22,500 bases of DNA. It comes from Chrysomallon squamiferum (taxonomy: Eukaryota; Mollusca; Gastropoda; Neomphalida; Peltospiridae). The stretch is from positions 16,342,672 through 16,365,171 of the forward strand of contig CM022669.1 of the NCBI GenBank assembly GCA_012295275.1, in the 5' to 3' direction. The notes beneath the pieces were generated by a model. The model saw only the letters and a list, made by a program, of their open reading frames with translations. It was not told where the DNA came from and did no database searches. Shown piece after piece: positions 20,880 through 22,500 of this stretch (its first letter is position 1; every line of letters begins with the position of its first letter). Both the position numbers and the translations under genes were made by a program.

Positions 20880-21985
20880 ATGGCCACCCCCATGAAAGGT
20901 TGTCTTTTAGCTGTCAGGCACTTAGAACGCCTTATTTTGCGTTCTAATGTTCACACGCAGCTGGTTGTACATGCTAAGAAAATGGTTGGAGGTATGTAGT
21001 ACATAATGGTGTTTAAATCACTATGATGTAAAAATTAGTATTACTTTATTCCATGGAATAACATTTGTTATTGAATTCTTCATTAACGTTTAGTTTTACT
21101 CATTCGTATTCTAATTGTAATTCTACTGAGACGGTGCCATAAATTCCATTTTGTGCTAGGCGAAATCGCCGTAAATTTTATCTGCAACTAGAAAGGATTG
21201 ACTCTGCTTAAAATTATCATAATATTAAAATTACTGTCGTTGTATTAATGTTGAATGTATTACTCAGTACATGTTTAAATCAATTTCCAGTATGACTTAT
21301 GACAAGATCGCTCATACTAATGGTGTACTTACATGTAGTCAAGTTAGTGATTTTAAAGCCAGTAATTATCATTAATATGTTATTCTAACAATTACTTTCT
21401 GAAAGCAGTTAAGTTGAATCGAAAACTACTGCAAGATGCTATAGACTACAGTGTAACGTTTTTTAGATCAAGTCTGTCACATTGTTAATAATATTTGGAA
21501 AATTTACATTTTTATTCTTCATCTTGTTTACCCAAATGCCTCACTTTGTATTTATTTATTTTAATTTATTTATTAAAGTATTATATATATATATATATAT
21601 AGGCCTATATAATTTATTTTTTTAAACATTACAAGGATATCTCATTCTTATACACCTACACCTGTTAATTTTATTTCTTATATTTGTAATAACAGGTAAG
21701 ATGATGGGTCAGGCAATGGAAAAGGTACGACTTGAAGTTGAAAAAGATGCTGAAAAGCTCACAAAGTATTGTTGTGGTGCAAACATTTACACAACTGGTA
21801 ATGACCCTGAGCTGAAACCAGATTCAGAATATCCCCAGTGGTTGTGGGAACTTCGCACAGACAGAAAACCTATAGACATTGCTGATCTCGATGAAGATGA
21901 TTATCGTTACTGGAGAAGACTCAGAAATATCACAATTAAAAGAAGAAACAGAATGCTTAGTGTAGAGAAACTGAAAAAACAATAA
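20880..21985 (+). CDS. MRPL54: Mitochondrial large ribosomal subunit protein mL54
   Basis: Subunit of the mitochondrial 39S (large) ribosomal subunit, acting in the mitochondrial matrix. Two exons, 20880-20991 and 21696-21985 (TAA), with a phase 1 GT-AG intron, join to 402 nt, 133 residues, near the usual animal length of about 138. Residues 1-37 are basic, contain a single acidic residue and fit a mitochondrial targeting presequence. The mature part carries the family pattern: GANIYTTGNDPELKPDSEYP, then WLWEL, then a YWRRLR motif near the end followed by a basic C-terminal helix (RRNRMLSVEKL). The start is the first ATG, with YY1-like context. It is head-to-head with AFG2B. Confidence 0.93.
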
Positions 21986-22143
21986 TTCATTATTTTATCA
22001 TCCTGATTTTTTTTCTTTCTGTGATTATCTTAATTAGTGCTACATTGGTATTGTATTCTGTATTCAAGCCATGGTTTAAATGTGTGGCGTAAATATTTTA
22101 TAAAATGTATGGATAAAAGAGTGGAATATATTGTAGTCTACTG

Positions 22144-22149
22144 AATAAA
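22144..22149 (+). terminator. Poly(A) signal of mL54
   Basis: AATAAA about 159 bases after the mL54 stop codon, followed by GT-rich sequence (ttttgtttttattc) about 30 bases later, as expected for a cleavage site. Confidence 0.65.
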
Positions 22150-22500
22150 AAGCAGTTTGAGAGACTGGAAAATGGCTCATTTTGTTTTTATTCAATATAT
22201 ATATATATATTAACTTCAGGTTCAATGGTTTAGCAATCATCTGGTAAATACAAATAATAGTTATGTATTATTCAGAACTTCCTTATTTTTAAAAACGTAG
22301 ACATGTAGCATTGCTCTGAGTTTATAATATTAATAGTTTATTTCCCTTTCTGTGAGAAGGCACATATAAAAGATCAGTTGCTGCTAATGAAGTATCACAT
22401 TGTGTGGAAGCGTCAGTTTCTCAATATTTAATAGGTCCTTTGCACTGCATGATGCCATATAACTGTAGATGAAAAAGACGTTCAAATATTCTTAAATATA
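22150..22500. other. AT-rich flank downstream of mL54
   Basis: Contains a TA run at about 22193-22210 and the SINE-like fragment; no coding exon seen. Confidence 0.5.
22350..22425 (+). mobile_element. Degenerate SINE-like fragment (molluscan type)
   Basis: The stretch beginning gagaaggcacatataaaaga and continuing with ttgctgctaatga resembles the conserved core of a short interspersed repeat that I recall as very common in bivalve and gastropod genomes. The match is imperfect and fades after about 22400. No RNA polymerase III box or target-site duplication can be made out. The identification is from memory, not a search. Confidence 0.45.

Overview
This is eukaryotic, intron-rich, AT-rich nuclear DNA. 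It holds five protein-coding genes with GT-AG introns and very many microsatellites. The microsatellite load, the animal-type gene set (Mediator subunit MED27, AFG2B/SPATA5L1, mitoribosomal mL54) and a degenerate copy of what I recall as a common molluscan SINE core at about 22350-22425 suggest a lophotrochozoan, most likely a mollusc. No species can be assigned from sequence alone.

Layout. (1) 1-9012 is an accessory region with two divergently transcribed paralogous genes, here called A (minus strand, 1241-4034) and B (plus strand, 5660-8395 plus an unresolved first exon). Both encode small secreted-type, cysteine-rich proteins of a family I do not recognise. They share motifs (CHG, VRNYxCANR or IRNYxCANR, LExSMxCW, EGCG) and identical intron phases 1-2-1-2, so they arose by gene duplication followed by strong divergence. 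Long (CT)n, (GA)n, (ACT)n and (CA)n tracts fill their introns and the spacer between them. (2) 9013-10412 is AT-rich intergenic DNA with microsatellites. (3) 10413-14027 is MED27, complete in 8 exons on the plus strand. (4) 14642-20654 is AFG2B (SPATA5L1), complete in 9 exons on the minus strand and tail-to-tail with MED27. (5) 20880-21985 is mL54 (MRPL54), complete in 2 exons on the plus strand. Its start codon lies only 225 bp from that of AFG2B, which implies a shared bidirectional promoter. (6) 22150-22500 is AT-rich flank with the degenerate SINE-like stretch.

How they fit together. MED27 is a nuclear transcription co-activator subunit. AFG2B is a two-domain AAA+ ATPase of late 60S ribosome maturation and replisome proteostasis. 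mL54 is a subunit of the mitochondrial large ribosomal subunit. AFG2B and mL54 therefore form a head-to-head pair that could co-express cytosolic and mitochondrial translation functions. Genes A and B look unrelated to this housekeeping block. They are the least explained and most interesting part: an apparently undescribed pair of secreted Cys-rich proteins, in which the only candidate signal-peptide exon of B that fits the splice frame is interrupted by a stop codon.
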